Source: Ciona savignyi (lineage: Eukaryota > Chordata > Ascidiacea > Phlebobranchia > Cionidae). Taken from it: a stretch of DNA of 64,000 nt. The position numbers and the translations under genes were made by a program. The notes beneath the pieces were generated by a model. It was given only the letters and a program-made list of their open reading frames with translations. It searched no databases and was not told the DNA's origin. This document shows positions 24,601 to 36,193 of this stretch, piece after piece. The DNA is taken from contig CH003364.1 of the NCBI GenBank assembly GCA_000149265.1, forward strand, positions 2,258,981 to 2,322,980, read 5' to 3'. The stretch's first letter is position 1; the number at the start of each line of letters is the position of its first letter.

Positions 24601-27600
24601 ATTGATTCTAAAATGACTTATATCCTAATATAAAGTATGTGTTGCCAATTTTCAATCTTGTCCAGCTTTGTATTTCAACTGAATTTATGAATTAGTCTTT
24701 TTTAACATACTACGGACTAGCTAATCTATTATGATATTTACCACTTACTGGCTTTAAGAGCCCAATAATGCCTTAAAGTACTCTTTCTTCACTTCAAAGC
24801 ATATCCATTTATATCCCCTCACACTTACCAATATTTAAAAACTGTAAAGTATAAAATCAGTTTTAAGCTTTTCTGAACCCCTTTTAAATTAACTTCCGCC
24901 CACCCCCTAAAAATGTGGCTGATTTTGCTTATTTCTCCCCTGTCATGTTCATAAACCATTTCACAAAAAGAATTTCAAAATTACCCACCCATTAAGCAGT
25001 TCAGCAAAGCAGTTTGCTTTTTAAATTAGCATCAAAAGTAAGTTTAACGACGATGTGTTGTCAGAAAGCGAGAGCGTACGCACAGCAGATGACGCACGCT
25101 GGTGATGTTGGCAGTGCTGAGAGGTGCGACCGATTAGCCACCAACTCGCAAGCTGACTATGATTACGTGAGAAACTGTAAGCGGCACGGAGACCCACCAC
25201 CGAGATTTAACTACGAGCAACAGTAAGTGTTTAAAAGTTTTTCCAAATGAGTTAATAATAACTGAGTTTTTACAAATGGTTAGTGAAGACTTAAGTAAGA
25301 CCTGAGCGCCTTACAAATATGCTAGACTGATAAATACTGAAGCTGTATGTTCATATAGGTTCCAAGCCTTGTTATAAAATTCGTTCAACCAATTAATCTG
25401 TGGGTTTAAACAACGCCTGTCTGCCAGTGGTGTTTATGAACCCACAACCTTTCGGTTAATGGTCCGATCACTACAATATGTGCTAATCGGTGGCCAATAG
25501 TGACTACAATTCTTTTAGGTTTGGTTAGGAATTCATAATTCACATTTTGTGACTTTGGATTTGAATCTATAGAAATTTGAATTTGCAAGTGTTTAAATTA
25601 TGTTTTCTGAATCCGTATCACGACTTAAACTATGTTCAGCAGCCAGAAATACAATTTCCACACAGAGTGTTCGAGACTGTAAGGTTAATCCCTGATATCG
25701 GGACAAATGAGATGGAACTGGTGATTGTGCAGTGTATGGACCTGCATTCTGGTGGTAAAGATAAGCTGTTCGTTGAATGGGAGTTGCCATTCCCCCATGT
25801 GAGTATATATTTAATTAACAAGACTGTCATACTGCACTGTTTTCCTTAAAATAAACATTTTTAAGATCATAAAAGAGATTTGAAATTTTAATTACTTGTT
25901 TTGTTCTAGAATCCTTAGATTCATAACTAACTATTCCAGTGAACAAAAAGTTGTACCCACCCAAATTGGCCCTAATAAACACGATAAATATGAATAATAG
26001 TGTAATGTTTTTGTTCCAAAATAGACCATAGCACACTTTTTTTAATAACTTATCACCTTGTAAGAATCAGACATAAATACATCACACTTTGTTTATTTCA
26101 GGACAGTCCTATAAGAGGGCATACTGAGGAGGCGAAAGTTGCATCTGCAAGTCCGAAGTTTAACGGAACTATTTCGTGTTCCATTTACTAGGAAGCTCAA
26201 GTCCAGTCAGAGAGCAATTCGAAATAAATCATTAAAGCTGGATGTGATAGTTAAAGGGTATGTCTTGACTGAANNNNNNNNNNNNNNNNNNNNNNNNNNN
26301 NNNNNNNNNNNNNNNNNNNNNNNNNNNNNNNNNNNNNNNNNNNNNNNNNNNNNNNNNNNNNNNNNNNNNNNNNNNNNNNNNNNNNNNNNNNNNNNNNNNN
26401 NNNNNNNNNNNNNNNNNNNNNNNNNNNNNNNNNNNNNNNNNNNNNNNNNNNNNNNNNNNNNNNNNNNNNNNNNNNNNNNNNNNNNNNNNNNNNNNNNNNN
26501 NNNNNNNNNNNNNNNNNNNNNNNNNNNNNNNAAAGATCGTAATATGGTAGATGGTAAATTCTTGTAGCACTTTCAGGAGGTCCGCGAAATAAGTGTAGGT
26601 CTATTTTTTACTATACGGTACATTGATTTTGTGGTTGTGATTGTTTAATTTTTTAATGTTCACTATACCGCCAAACATTAAAAAAATTGCAAGGGGTCCG
26701 TTTTAAATTTTTTTAAAAAAAGTTTGGGAACCACTGTTCTAATCGTTGGCGCCTAATCTGACGTTGGCGATTTTATCCCCCAAAAAATTATAAAACAAAC
26801 TATGAATAATTAAAAACATTTTGTTGCAATATTGGAAAAAAACCACCCCCAAACAAATAAAAAATGAAAGGATGGTATTGTTAATGATGTATGCGTGTAC
26901 ATTATATGATATAAACGCAATATACATTTTTAAAATGTCCAGTTGCTCCTCCTGTGCTTCTAGTAAAGGTAAACAATAAAACAATAAAGAACCTTTACCT
27001 TGGCCAGAAATAAGAAACAAAATTTGTTAAACAGACATGCTGTTGACGTTCTTTCATATCCTTGCAAAAGAATATATTTGTAGCTAGTATCGTCAATTAA
27101 ATTATTACACCTGCAATGTTTTAGGTTTAAAACAAGTCGATCAGCTTTCTTGCCAAGCAATAAATACTGCCTACTTATCTAGGCATCTTTAGTGTCTTGT
27201 TTAAATAGCATCTTTTCTATTATATTTTTCAGTCTAGTGCAAATATATTTGTCATTAAAAAAGCACTGCATTTATTATTCTGTTTGCTGTAATATATATG
27301 CAACGACCTCCGTAGTTTTCATACAATCCATACAACGGGATGGGATATTTTCTAATTTTAATTACCTTTTGTTCGTTTGCCTGTTTATTTAATTAAAAGA
27401 CATGCCTTGGTTTATTCAAATAACCAAGAATAAATTAAAAAAAATTGAAACAAAATTTTACCGAATCTTTTGCTTTTTCAGGGGTTTCTTGAGAAGTGAC
27501 AAGTCAGTTGGAAGTGCTCAAGTTAAACTCGCTGCCCTGGATTCTCATTGCGAACTTCATACAGTGGAGGAGGTAATCTTAACTAACATTTAGTTTAATG

Positions 27601-30600
27601 AAAAATCATGACCGGTGATTGTGTTTATGGTTGAACAAAGCTATTTCTTTATGTTTAATTCATTTGATATGATTTTTTATGCGTTTTATTTTTTAATAAA
27701 TAATTTGAATCCTTTTGATCAAGGTAAGAAGCATTCAGTGCCTTATTCGAACAAACCACTATTTTTTTTAATATGGAAATTGAACTTAGAACCTAGGTGG
27801 TAATTATTACCCACATTAACCACTAGACTAACTATTCTGGTGTAAAGTCTTGCACAAACAGATTAAACTATCAAATTTGCAGTTGCGTGAGGGAAGAAGC
27901 TCAGTTGGCAAAATCGAGGTCTACGTTCGGCTTCGAAGTCCACTCTCGGAGTCGGAATCGAAGAAAAACACAGAACGGTGGCTTTTTGTGCAGCATGTCA
28001 AGCGTCAACTGGCACCTCCACAAGCGTCATCGTCAAGTAAGAAGAGCCCGTCTCCTAACAGAGGACAGCCTAGACCAAGTGCGAGGTCTAGTGAGAAAAC
28101 CGTTAAGTAAGTACGCTAATCAGCATGCTGCATGTTTTTTATGTTAGTGAATAATCTTTTGTGTATGTCAAAACCGTTTTCTTTGCTCTTTGTATTGAAC
28201 TTGTGGTAGCAACTAGTGCCTTGTGGTGTAAAGTTGAAAATGTAGAATGGAATTCAAATACTTAGATAAATAGTTAATAGAATCAAATTACTTGTTTATT
28301 TTTCCAATAATATTACATTTGGTTACAAAATCAACCTTGAAGTGAGTAGTAGCTTAAGTGCTGTAATTTTCACACAAAATTTTACAATTCAAAAAAGAAA
28401 AGCAAGTATTTGTACTCTGTAAGCTTTTATTTCGATTTCATTACTTTATCAGCATTTACTGAGTGCAGTGAATTCAGGTCAGCTTTTTTTTTAATTGTTC
28501 TGATTATTAGCATATTGAGCACGGGTGCATAGATTGAGATTATCACAGTAGCAAAATTGTAGAAGCACAATATTGTAAAAACTGCACAAAAAAGAACTTT
28601 TAAAACGAATTTTAGCCATGTTAGTGATGACAACCAAATCGTAGACTTTATATAGACTCCATTGACCAGGTAGTTACCATTTATTTCTGTTGCAGCAAGC
28701 CATCTATAAATGTGCTCTGTAAGCTGATTTGGATGGTTCCACCATGTTGTGTGTACAGTTTCTTCATTTTTACACCATCATGACTTATATATTCTATGCA
28801 CTTAGGAATACATTTTTGCACATAAATGTTAATTAGTTATTATAAACCCTCATGCAAATGTCATTTTTATCATTGTGTGCAAGTTAACTAACAGTAGATT
28901 GTTTTCCAATTTACAAATCAAATATACATAGCATATTACAAGTAAATGAGTTATGAGTATATATAGGTGATTGATATTTAGGTCAAAATATAAAGCCAAA
29001 GTTAAAGTTTTTAAATTAAGCAAGCCTATTATTAATTTGTAAATGATAAATAAGTTCCTGACTTGCTGTAGCTGTAATAAACATATTTTTTCATATGTTT
29101 CTTTGTTTGTGTGGATTTGTATTACCTTTTGTTTTGGTAACTTTTAATGAATTTGGTATCATGTTAATTAATCCTGTTTTATTTTAATTTAACAATAAAA
29201 CATACACACTGTATAATGCATTCATGTTGTATAATCAGGGCTGCTTTAATTATAAATTTTTGTAAGAATTATCCAGATTTAAACAACTGTGTCTTTGTCC
29301 TCATTTTTGACTTCAGTTTGTTTTATTTTTTATAGATTTGCCAACCATTTCCTCATTTAAGAATAATTTTTAGCAAGTTTTATATTTTGTCTATTACAAT
29401 ATGTTAAAATAATGATTTGAGATTGATATTTCTTGAGTGTAAATAAAGCAATGAAAAATATGATACATTATTTGGAAAGGGTCGCATGAATACGTCGTAT
29501 GAATGGATTTCCAGTTGGCGATTTTTCCCTTAATTTTGCCTCCTGATAGTGGGTAGCTCAATAGTATAATGTGCGTCTAAAGCAAGTTTATACAGTAAAA
29601 CTAATATTAGAGATCCAGCCATAGCTGTCAGGCTTACATTACTAAGCTTACATGACTCTACAGAATGGTGGTCCAACTTGCGTTTTGCTTAAATATATAT
29701 CAATATTTTGATTTTAATATATGGATGTTAAGTGAAGATTTTACTACAGTAAAAACAAAAAAGGTAAAACTATGATCTCTGTTTGTATCAATTTGTTTCA
29801 GAAATTAATTAATTTTTATTTTAGTCTTATAAAAATTATTATTTTTCTTTTTTGGTTCATATAATAGCCAATAAATCCTTTTATTCTTCCAGGCAGCAAA
29901 ACTTTGAGCTTCTGAAAAAATGGAAGCTCATGTGACTGATAGTTTTAGATGATGAACTTAATTATTTGTATTTTTAGCATCGCCAGCATCGATGTACTTG
30001 AACTTGAACTGAAAGTCGTCCGTGCAAAAATTGAGCATTATAAAAAGCGTGGAAGTGCACCACCTGGTGCCCTCGTTAACGAAGCAAAGCAGATTCGGGA
30101 AAAAATAGATAACACTAAGAAGTTTCTAAGAGAAGGTGGTAGTCATGCCCGAAAAGGTAAAAGCGATCAACAGTTATAATTTTCTTAACAACCTTTTTTC
30201 ATAGCAGACTGAGAATAACTGCTATCCTGTCATATACAACACAAACCAACATCTGACTTATGTTTACTCCAAATATTTTGTATGATTATATTTACCATTA
30301 GTAAGAACTATATAATAAATATATTATTAGTAAGAAGCTATATGATAATATTTTTGTATATTGTCCATTAGCAAGAACTGTATAGCTATACTGCTGTTAC
30401 AAGATATTTATAGATACGCAAAACTCCTGATATTCATCTTAAGCCATAATATTAACAGCTATATGCTTTTCAGAATATATATCCTGTTTGAAACAACAAT
30501 ACCAATATATGGCAATTGAACTGCAGGCTTACACCAAGCAAGGAAAAAGGGTGAGTTCACTAATTTTGAGATAGTAGTGATATATTGTGTCTACTTTTTA

Positions 30601-31186
30601 AAACTTCACAAAAATATAAAAAATTTAATGTTTTACCGAAAATAGCATGGTCAGTTAATGTGTGCCTTTAAGCCAAAAAGTTGCAAGTTTAAAACGTGTT
30701 TGCTATCTAATTGTGTCCTTGGGCAAGGTACTTAACGGATATTGCCTGAACCCAGTGTAATAATGGGTCAAAAAAATTGAAAGGAAGGTCTCAATCATTC
30801 AAAACACTGATATAGCTACCGTAACTCGACCATTGGCGAGAGATAATCTAACAATTACCGGTGTGTTAACCCCCTTGCATTTTTAGAGATAAACATGAAT
30901 ATCCTATCCTATAAGCTTGGGTTCGTGAAAAAGAAAGTAAAATCAAATATTAAACAATTTGCAATAGCTCTGGTCATCCGACTGGGCACGTGGTAGTCAG
31001 ACTGATTAACCATGTTTTTACAACTGTCATTGTCCCACACACAGTGGGTTATACATGAGTAACCTATCTAATGTTGTCTTTTTAATTTAAGTTTGTATCT
31101 CTGCACAGGAACAAGCTAAACTTGCACTTACCAAAAAGAATTTTCTAAAAGCAGAGCTGGACAAATTAACGCAAGCATCCCAGTGA
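15613..31186 (+). CDS. CC2D1: CC2D1 (coiled-coil and C2 domain protein 1), 20 exons
   Basis: Orthologue of vertebrate CC2D1A/B, which bind CHMP4 and regulate ESCRT-III and signalling. Exons: 15613-15654, 15933-16050, 16880-16983, 17412-17600, 17898-18305, 18887-18971, 19612-19686, 21857-22084, 22525-22634, 23108-23210, 23617-23780, 24383-24541, 25065-25222, 25640-25798, 26102-26257, 27482-27572, 27883-28106, 29978-30156, 30474-30550, 31109-31186; about 968 residues (human CC2D1A 951). Four DM14 repeats lie near residues 130-190, 263-315, 350-415 and 488-542 (third: IVKQYQDAIKSHKAGRK..ELPVPPGFPPIPG). The C2 domain lies near 650-790 (FETVRLIPDIGTNEMELVIV, LKLDVIVKGGFLRSDKSVG). A coiled C-terminus follows. 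Two one-base anomalies, at the exon 13 donor and in exon 15, sit near an assembly gap. A possible AATAAA is at 32208. Confidence 0.93.
19040..19580 (+). repeat. Tandem duplication of about 270 bp in a CC2D1 intron
   Basis: Two diverged copies follow each other (about 19040-19290 and 19305-19580). Shared blocks include CTACATTTTGTGGCAGTGAA / GTTACATTTTGTAGCAGTGA, TTCTGTCACAACGACC / TTCTGTCACCATGACC, AACTGCAACCATGATA and TTCAAGAGACATTATTA. It lies in the intron before the exon at 19612. Confidence 0.75.
19934..19956. repeat. Short perfect hairpin at the left end of the decayed element
   Basis: A 9-bp stem, TACCCTGGC / GCCAGGGTA, is separated by five bases. The same CCAGGGTATGC word occurs inverted near 21701-21712, linking both ends of the element. 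Confidence 0.7.
21197..21240. repeat. Perfect 20-bp inverted repeat with a 4-base loop
   Basis: Arms 21197-21216 (beginning AGTGTTAAGAGTTTC) and 21221-21240 are exactly complementary around the loop CAGC. With flanking bases the pairing extends slightly further. Such a long perfect stem is not expected by chance in intron sequence. Confidence 0.9.
21284..21327 (+). repeat. Two perfect copies of a 22-bp unit
   Basis: The unit beginning CTATCGTGCGAAGACGTCC is repeated exactly head to tail (21284-21305 and 21306-21327). It is GC-richer than its surroundings and lies just downstream of the 20-bp hairpin. Confidence 0.9.
22741..23107 (+). repeat. Minisatellite in a CC2D1 intron
   Basis: About a dozen degenerate copies of a unit of roughly 28-30 bp, typified by GGTTCCTCTATGTTTTAATG then TTCATAAT or TTCATATCAT. 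Higher-order repeats alternate the GTTCCTC and GTTCATC variants. The array runs directly into the acceptor of the exon at 23108, so the last unit contributes the ...ATGATAG acceptor. Confidence 0.9.
26274..26531. other. Assembly gap (258 N)
   Basis: Run of N inside the CC2D1 intron between the exons at 26102-26257 and 27482-27572. Splice phase and protein alignment join across it without a missing exon, so it probably hides only intron sequence. Confidence 0.95.
30650..30918 (+). mobile_element. SINE copy in a CC2D1 intron
   Basis: Plus-strand copy with a head containing AGTTGCAAGTTTAAAAC (B-box-like), TTGTGTCCTTGGGCAAGG, the TGCCTGAACCCAGTG block, a GATATAGCTACCGTAAC segment and a shortened tail ending ATGAATATCCTATCC. 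It lies before the last CC2D1 exon. Confidence 0.8.
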
Positions 31187-32327
31187 ATCTTATGATGGTT
31201 TAAACAAACCAATTAGCAAGTCTAGATTACCAAACAAGGATGTTACATTGCATAAATGGAGTTGGTGGATAATCTTTTCATAATTTGCCAGATCAATGTA
31301 ATTTGAATTTTGAGATTTCGGGAGTGTATATGTGCAGTATATATTTTAATGACAGTTTGCCCAGCTGTTTGCTAAAAAGCACTGCTTTATTTATTCAAAT
31401 GCACTGGTTAAAACCTGTCTGTCTTGTACTGATTAATTCAATTTTCCGGCATTGGTAAAAATCGTATTAAGCAATTTTCCAAACGTCTCCAAGGAATAGT
31501 GTATTTTTCTTTGGGAATATTTATTGCGTTTTTAATGATTTTTCTTGGTATAGTGAGCTGGCTGCTCTTTCTCATGTTTGCGTAACTCCTTTGTAATTTT
31601 ACTGTTTTTTTCTAAATATGCAAATGCATGATAGTAATATATCAAACACAACATGCTTCTGTATCTTTATATTTTATGGTAGATGTGGAAAGACATTGCA
31701 TGCCTATTACAATCACGATTGGAGAACAAATCTTGGTTGTTTGGGTGAATTTTACTTACTATGTGATATGGGGGTTAATTGTAAAAACGTTTATCAACTG
31801 GCTAGCTTTTCACCAAATATATTATATAAGTTGGAGCAACTTGTCAAGCGCTATGCTCGATAAAAGATTTTGTTTTTCAAAAATTTCAATTTTGTTTTTT
31901 TTACTGAGGTGATTTTCCCCAAGGATTATCAGCCAAACTGTTGGTTTCTGATGTCACAATCACATGTCCTTTTACAGTTCCAATATGATTCCATAACTCT
32001 TTGTAAAATGCCGTACGCAGTGGTATGCCTGTTAATCGAGCGCCGAAAAAAATCACTAGTTTTTTTCCAAAAGAGATTCATATTTATGGGTTCCCTTCCA
32101 TTCCGAAGTGATTTAACCATGTATAATTGTAAGGTTTCAGGAGTTTATACTTGGTGCCTATGTTTGGCAAGAAATCTGATCAGACGAATCCCTATAGCTA
32201 ATAGCTCAATAAAGTTTTAATATCAAATTATCTTTTAAAACATTCCAATATTGTTGACAAACAACAAAAGGCAGAAAGACAATGACGGAAAATTAACGTG
32301 TTTTGTCAAAACTGTTGTGTGAAATAA

Positions 32328-32585
32328 GGGTTTCAATCGAAAGGTTGCAGGTGCGAAACTGGTCGCTAGCTAGTCGGTTGTGTCCTTGGGCAAGGCACTT
32401 TACGGACATTGCCTGAACCCAGCGGATTAATGGGTTCTACCAAATTGAAGGAACGTGTCTATCATATACAACACACTGCAATAGCTCCGGTAACCCGACG
32501 ATGGGCGCTAGGTGATCTGACGATTGCCCGTGTGATAACCCCCTAGGTTTTCCCATTCACGGGGATAAACATGAATATCCTATAT
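32328..32585 (+). mobile_element. SINE copy, well preserved
   Basis: Best plus-strand reference copy: GAAAGGTTGCAGGTGCGAAA (B-box region), CTAGCTAGTCGGTTGTGTCC, TTGGGCAAGGCACTTTACGG, AACCCAGCGGATTAATGGG, TTGAAGGAACGTGTCTATC, ACACACTGCAATAGCTCCGG, GATCTGACGATTGCCCG and the ACGGGGATAAACATGAATAT tail. Confidence 0.85.
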
Positions 32586-33111
32586 ACCATGGTCGGTATA
32601 GATAATGAAAAAAATGAAGGGTAAAACCCTGATAAATATGCACAGATTTTTGATTCCAATACAACCAGGATCGTTTTAAAATATTTGTTTTATATTTAAA
32701 CTTTAACCATGGTTTGTCTATAATCATATAGCATCCAGATAAACTTAATAAAGCTTAGATTTAAATTTGCATAGGCGACGTTAAAGTGTAGGCCTAATTC
32801 ATTAGTTTGCACTATCTAACAAGCAGACTTAACGAAGCGTAACGCAATAATTCTATTGCAAACGATAAAATTAACCTCAATTTTCTTTTGTGAAAACAAA
32901 AACAATACTGTGGAATTTGCCCACAAATAGGTAGTTGCTCATCTTTTTGGCGTGTTTGAGCTAAAAGTATCGATTCTAGAAAATAAAGCATACCACGACA
33001 ATTCTGACTACAAGCTTTTGTATCGATCGGCTGTGATCAAATATTATCTCGCAAGTTTTTACATAGATGCTGTGGTTCTTAATATGCTGTTTTAATAGCC
33101 AACTGTTTAGT

Positions 33112-33315
33112 CCAAGGTTCTTAAACTGCTATAAGGGTCGCATAGCTAGAGGCGTTAAACGTTATGTCCAGTTTGATGAGTAATTTTAAGTTTTTGTAGC
33201 CATTTTTACGAAAGAATTTTACTTTTTCAAGCATGATAAAAGTAATGTGGCTCTAAAATCGTGAATTACTTAAAAATCCTAAAATTCGACGCGGTCCCGT
33301 GTTTGGGACCCTTGG
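33112..33315. mobile_element. Possible hAT-type MITE relic
   Basis: The ends are CCAAGGTTCTTAAAC and, read inward from the right, CCAAGGGTCCCAAACAC, which form an imperfect inverted repeat. The interior mentions AGGGTCGCATAGC and GCGGTCCCG, as seen in relics of this type. No clear 8-bp duplication was found. Confidence 0.4.
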
Positions 33316-33747
33316 TCTGGTCACCAGTGTCTACACATAGTCAAACACAAGCAATAAATTCTAAAACTGTGAAAACACTCTACATATAAAGAACCGAGAA
33401 AATCATAACTGGCTAATAGAAGACAGACGTTTGGATTTACAATTAACTGTCTTGACGTGATATATATGATTATTTAATTACCATGAAAAAGAATTATACT
33501 GAACGTGCGTTGGTATTTGTGTAAAGATATAGGAAAACTGAGACGTTATTAAACTGTTTTTAAAATAGTAGACAGTAGAATAAAAGGCTAATATAAAATC
33601 ATTGAACCGTATAGCCATAAAACCAGTGTGTTTTTTAAAATATTTCCTATAACATTTTTTTGTTCTGATAGCAATTGTCTAACAACAATATCCCACATAA
33701 AGGCCCCTTATAGTGCATGAACAAATGAGCAGCAATTGATATTATTA

Positions 33748-34258
33748 CAGTGGAACCCCGCTTGAAGACCACCTCGATAACACGACCACCTCTTTATTAG
33801 GACCACTTTAGTGCGGTCCCAAATAATTTACTATGGTAATGCACTGCATTCTGTTTCAATAACGCGACCACCTCGGTTTCCAGACCAGGACCGCCATATT
33901 GTGGTCCAAAACTTCAAATTTGACTACGCTTAAGTGACCACAAGCGCTAAATAATTTGCCTTTGTCACCAAAATTACAAGGTTAAATTTCTTTCATGATC
34001 AAAACAATAAGAATAAATGAGCGCACACAAAAAAATGTGGCAGACAAAACTGAATCCTACAAGATAAACTTTAGTATTAAATTCATTCTGTATCTGATAA
34101 AAATAATGGCATTTGATGAAAATTTAGTAAAAAGTCAGACGTTTTGGCTGCATATAACGACAACTTGCTCCAAAGCAAAATTCACTAACACCACCACCCC
34201 GCTAATGCGACCGCTTGATCATGGTCCCATAGGTGGTCAGGTAAGCAGGGTTCTACTG
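33748..34258. mobile_element. pogo/Tc1-like MITE, copy 2
   Basis: A 511-bp element with ends CAGTGGAACCCCGCTTG and, inward from the right, CAGTAGAACCCTGCTTACC. It is collinear with copy 1 at 4732-5243 throughout, including ACGACCACCTC, TTTAGTGCGGTCCC and ACGACAACTTGC. TA precedes the left end. The right flank reads CA instead of TA, probably a mutated target duplication. Confidence 0.8.
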
Positions 34259-34404
34259 CATTTGATTCACATTCGATTGTCATGTGGAATATTCGTCAAA
34301 CTGTGGCAGGTCGACGTCGTGAAGCTCTGATAAACAGACATTTGCCGACGCCAATTGTGCTGACTTATTTAGCATTTTCTTTTTTTAAGTTTAGTTAAAA
34401 CTGG

Positions 34405-34405
34405 A

Positions 34406-34449
<44 letters not shown>

Positions 34450-34452
34450 GTA
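34405..34452. repeat. (TA)n(TG)n microsatellite
   Basis: Short alternating run, TATATATATA followed by TGTGTGTGTG and TATG repeats. Confidence 0.9.
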
Positions 34453-34790
34453 TTTATATAAGCACTGCGGAGTGATAATCCAATTAATCAGTTATCTAAA
34501 TCTGGTAAACAACAACAAATCAAAAGTTTAAACAAATCAGTTTAAAAATTTCAATTGGGTATCACGTGCGAAAAATAAAAAAGGGAAACCAATTTTACTT
34601 TCTGTCTTGGATTTACAGCAGATCTGGCGGTTTTAAAAAAAGAAATGATTTATTATCTGTGTTTATTATCATGAGTTGAGCGGGGTCGCGCGAGTAATTA
34701 CAAAGATAGGCGACCTGGCTCCTCCCGTCCAGCTGCAGATTAAACCAAGGCCAAAATTAACACTCCTTACCGACTCGCTTATTCCTAAAA

Positions 34791-35038
34791 CAGTGTTTCC
34801 CAACCCTTTTTGATCGAGGTCCAAATTCAAACCAGTCAAAGACTCAAAAGCATAATAACGAAGGCTACTTCACACAGGGTGTGTTTAGTTGGTCAAATAT
34901 AGGCTTCATAGTTTCGTTGTGACGCAATAAAACGAAATTTGTTTCATCCTACTCTCTCTTTATTTGCTTCTGGCGGTGGACTCAGTAAAACCTTTCGCGG
35001 ACTCCAATGAACCCGCGTACTCGGGTTGCGAAACACTG
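34791..35038. mobile_element. hAT-type MITE next to the large transposon
   Basis: A 248-bp element with ends CAGTGTTTCCCAACCC and, inward from the right, CAGTGTTTCGCAACCCG. The flanks TCCTAAAA and CTCTAAAA are an imperfect 8-bp match, consistent with an old hAT duplication. Confidence 0.65.
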
Positions 35039-35092
35039 CTCTAAAAAAGGAAAAAGGTATTATATCCTCACTCTCACAAGTTGCATCAAAAC

Positions 35093-35098
35093 CAGGAG
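35093..35098. repeat. Left 6-bp target duplication of the large transposon
   Basis: CAGGAG immediately precedes the left terminus TATGGTGGCATATCG. The same six bases follow the right terminus at 40344-40349. Confidence 0.85.
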
Positions 35099-35812
35099 TA
35101 TGGTGGCATATCGTTATCACCATTTTTTCATCAATCCTTGAATTTTTTATTTCGATTTCCATTTTGTTTTCTATTTCATTTTTAATTTCATTTTTATTTT
35201 CATTTTGTTTTCCATTTCATTTTTAATTTTATTTTCATTTTGTTTTCTATTTCATTTTCAATTTCATTTCTATTTTCATTTTGTTTTCTATTTTCATTTT
35301 GTTTTCAATTTCATTTTGTTTTCTATTTCATTTTTAATTTCATTTCTATTTTCATTTTGTTTTCAATTTCATTTCTATTTTAATTTGTGTTTTCTATTTC
35401 ATTTTTAATTTCATTTCTATTTTCATTTTGTTTTCAATTTCATTTCTATTTTCATTTTGTTTTCAATTTCATTTTGTTTTCAATTTCATTTTGTTTTCTA
35501 TTTCATTTTTAATTTCATTTCTATTTTCATTTTGTTTTCTATTTCATTTCTATTTTCATTTTGTTTTTAATTTCATTTCTATTTCCATTTTGTTTTCTAT
35601 TTCATTTTCAATTTCATTTCTTTTTTCATTTTGTTTTCAATTTCATTTTTAATTTCAATTTCGTTTTAAAAATTTTAAATGAATTTGGCCAGGTGGCACA
35701 GCGTTATCAAAACCGTGGTTTAAAATAGGAGAGTGCCTCAGCGTTATCAAAATTCATAGAAATCAAATTAAATATTTCGCACTAGTTTGGGGTAAGCACC
35801 ATGCGATTGTGT
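35099..35812 (+). repeat. Left terminal inverted repeat (about 714 bp)
   Basis: The outer 36 bases match the right end except for run length in a T tract. The middle (about 35140-35670) is an irregular array of ATTTCATTTTTATTTTC-like words. The inner part (35690-35812) contains GGCACAGCGTTATCAAAACC and CTCAGCGTTATCAAAATTC, then ACTAGTTTGGGG and CACCATGCGATTGTGT. All of these recur in inverse at 39747-39880. Reading frames rich in Phe and Ser here are by-products of the repeat. Confidence 0.9.
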
Positions 35813-36193
35813 GGCCGTATTAATTGACTTCGGTGGTTTCTGGTTCGGAAGGTACAACTATTTACTACCATATTTTAAAGCGACAGCTAATTGACGTAAT
35901 ACTCGCTATAATTTAGTCAAAACCGGGAGGCTTTTGGTAACAGAATTTCACTGGTTTTCTCGTCCACTCGTATAGTGAGCTTAGTTGGTACAGCGTCGGG
36001 TTGGCAACCACTTCCTCGGTTTATTAGGTAGAATGGTTGGTATGTAAAAAGTATATATTTAAGGCTAGAACTTCTTGGCAAATGTAATGCCTTACCCTGT
36101 TAACCCTGACATTTTTTTCTTTTCTCACAAGGAGAGTGTGAACTTAGGATACTAAGTGCTTAATACTTAGATTAAAGACCAGTTATTAACCAA

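Larger units (their letters stand above)
31187..35098. other. Spacer between CC2D1 and the large transposon
   Basis: No supported gene. The first kilobase is probably the CC2D1 3' untranslated region, with a candidate AATAAA at 32208-32213. The rest contains a SINE, a possible hAT relic, a pogo-like MITE, a TA/TG microsatellite and a hAT-type MITE (listed separately), in effect a nest of insertions. Reading frames of 81-116 codons around 31618-32220 and 33995-34330 have no motif. Confidence 0.6.

Noticed and set aside
26590-26740. Possible MITE end GTTTGGGAACCACTG
   Set aside because: Only one terminus is visible and the left side runs into the assembly gap, so borders cannot be defined.
29893-29934. 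Possible CC2D1 exon after TTCTTCCAG encoding QQNFELLKKWKLM and a TGA
   Set aside because: The exon at 29978 joins in phase with 28106 and aligns with the family without it, whereas this exon would end the protein early. It may be an alternative terminal exon, but there is no support.
31618-32220. Several overlapping frames of 81-116 codons after CC2D1
   Set aside because: They lie in AT-rich sequence likely to be the CC2D1 3' untranslated region, have no motifs and are ended by an AATAAA region at 32208.
33995-34330. 111-codon plus-strand frame
   Set aside because: It lies mostly inside the pogo-like MITE, and the homologous stretch of copy 1 does not keep the frame open, so it is chance.
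35026-35652. Three plus-strand frames rich in Phe, Ser and His, resembling membrane proteins
   Set aside because: They are translations of the ATTTCATTTT repeat in the transposon's left inverted repeat. All frames of such a repeat stay open and give the same low-complexity peptides.
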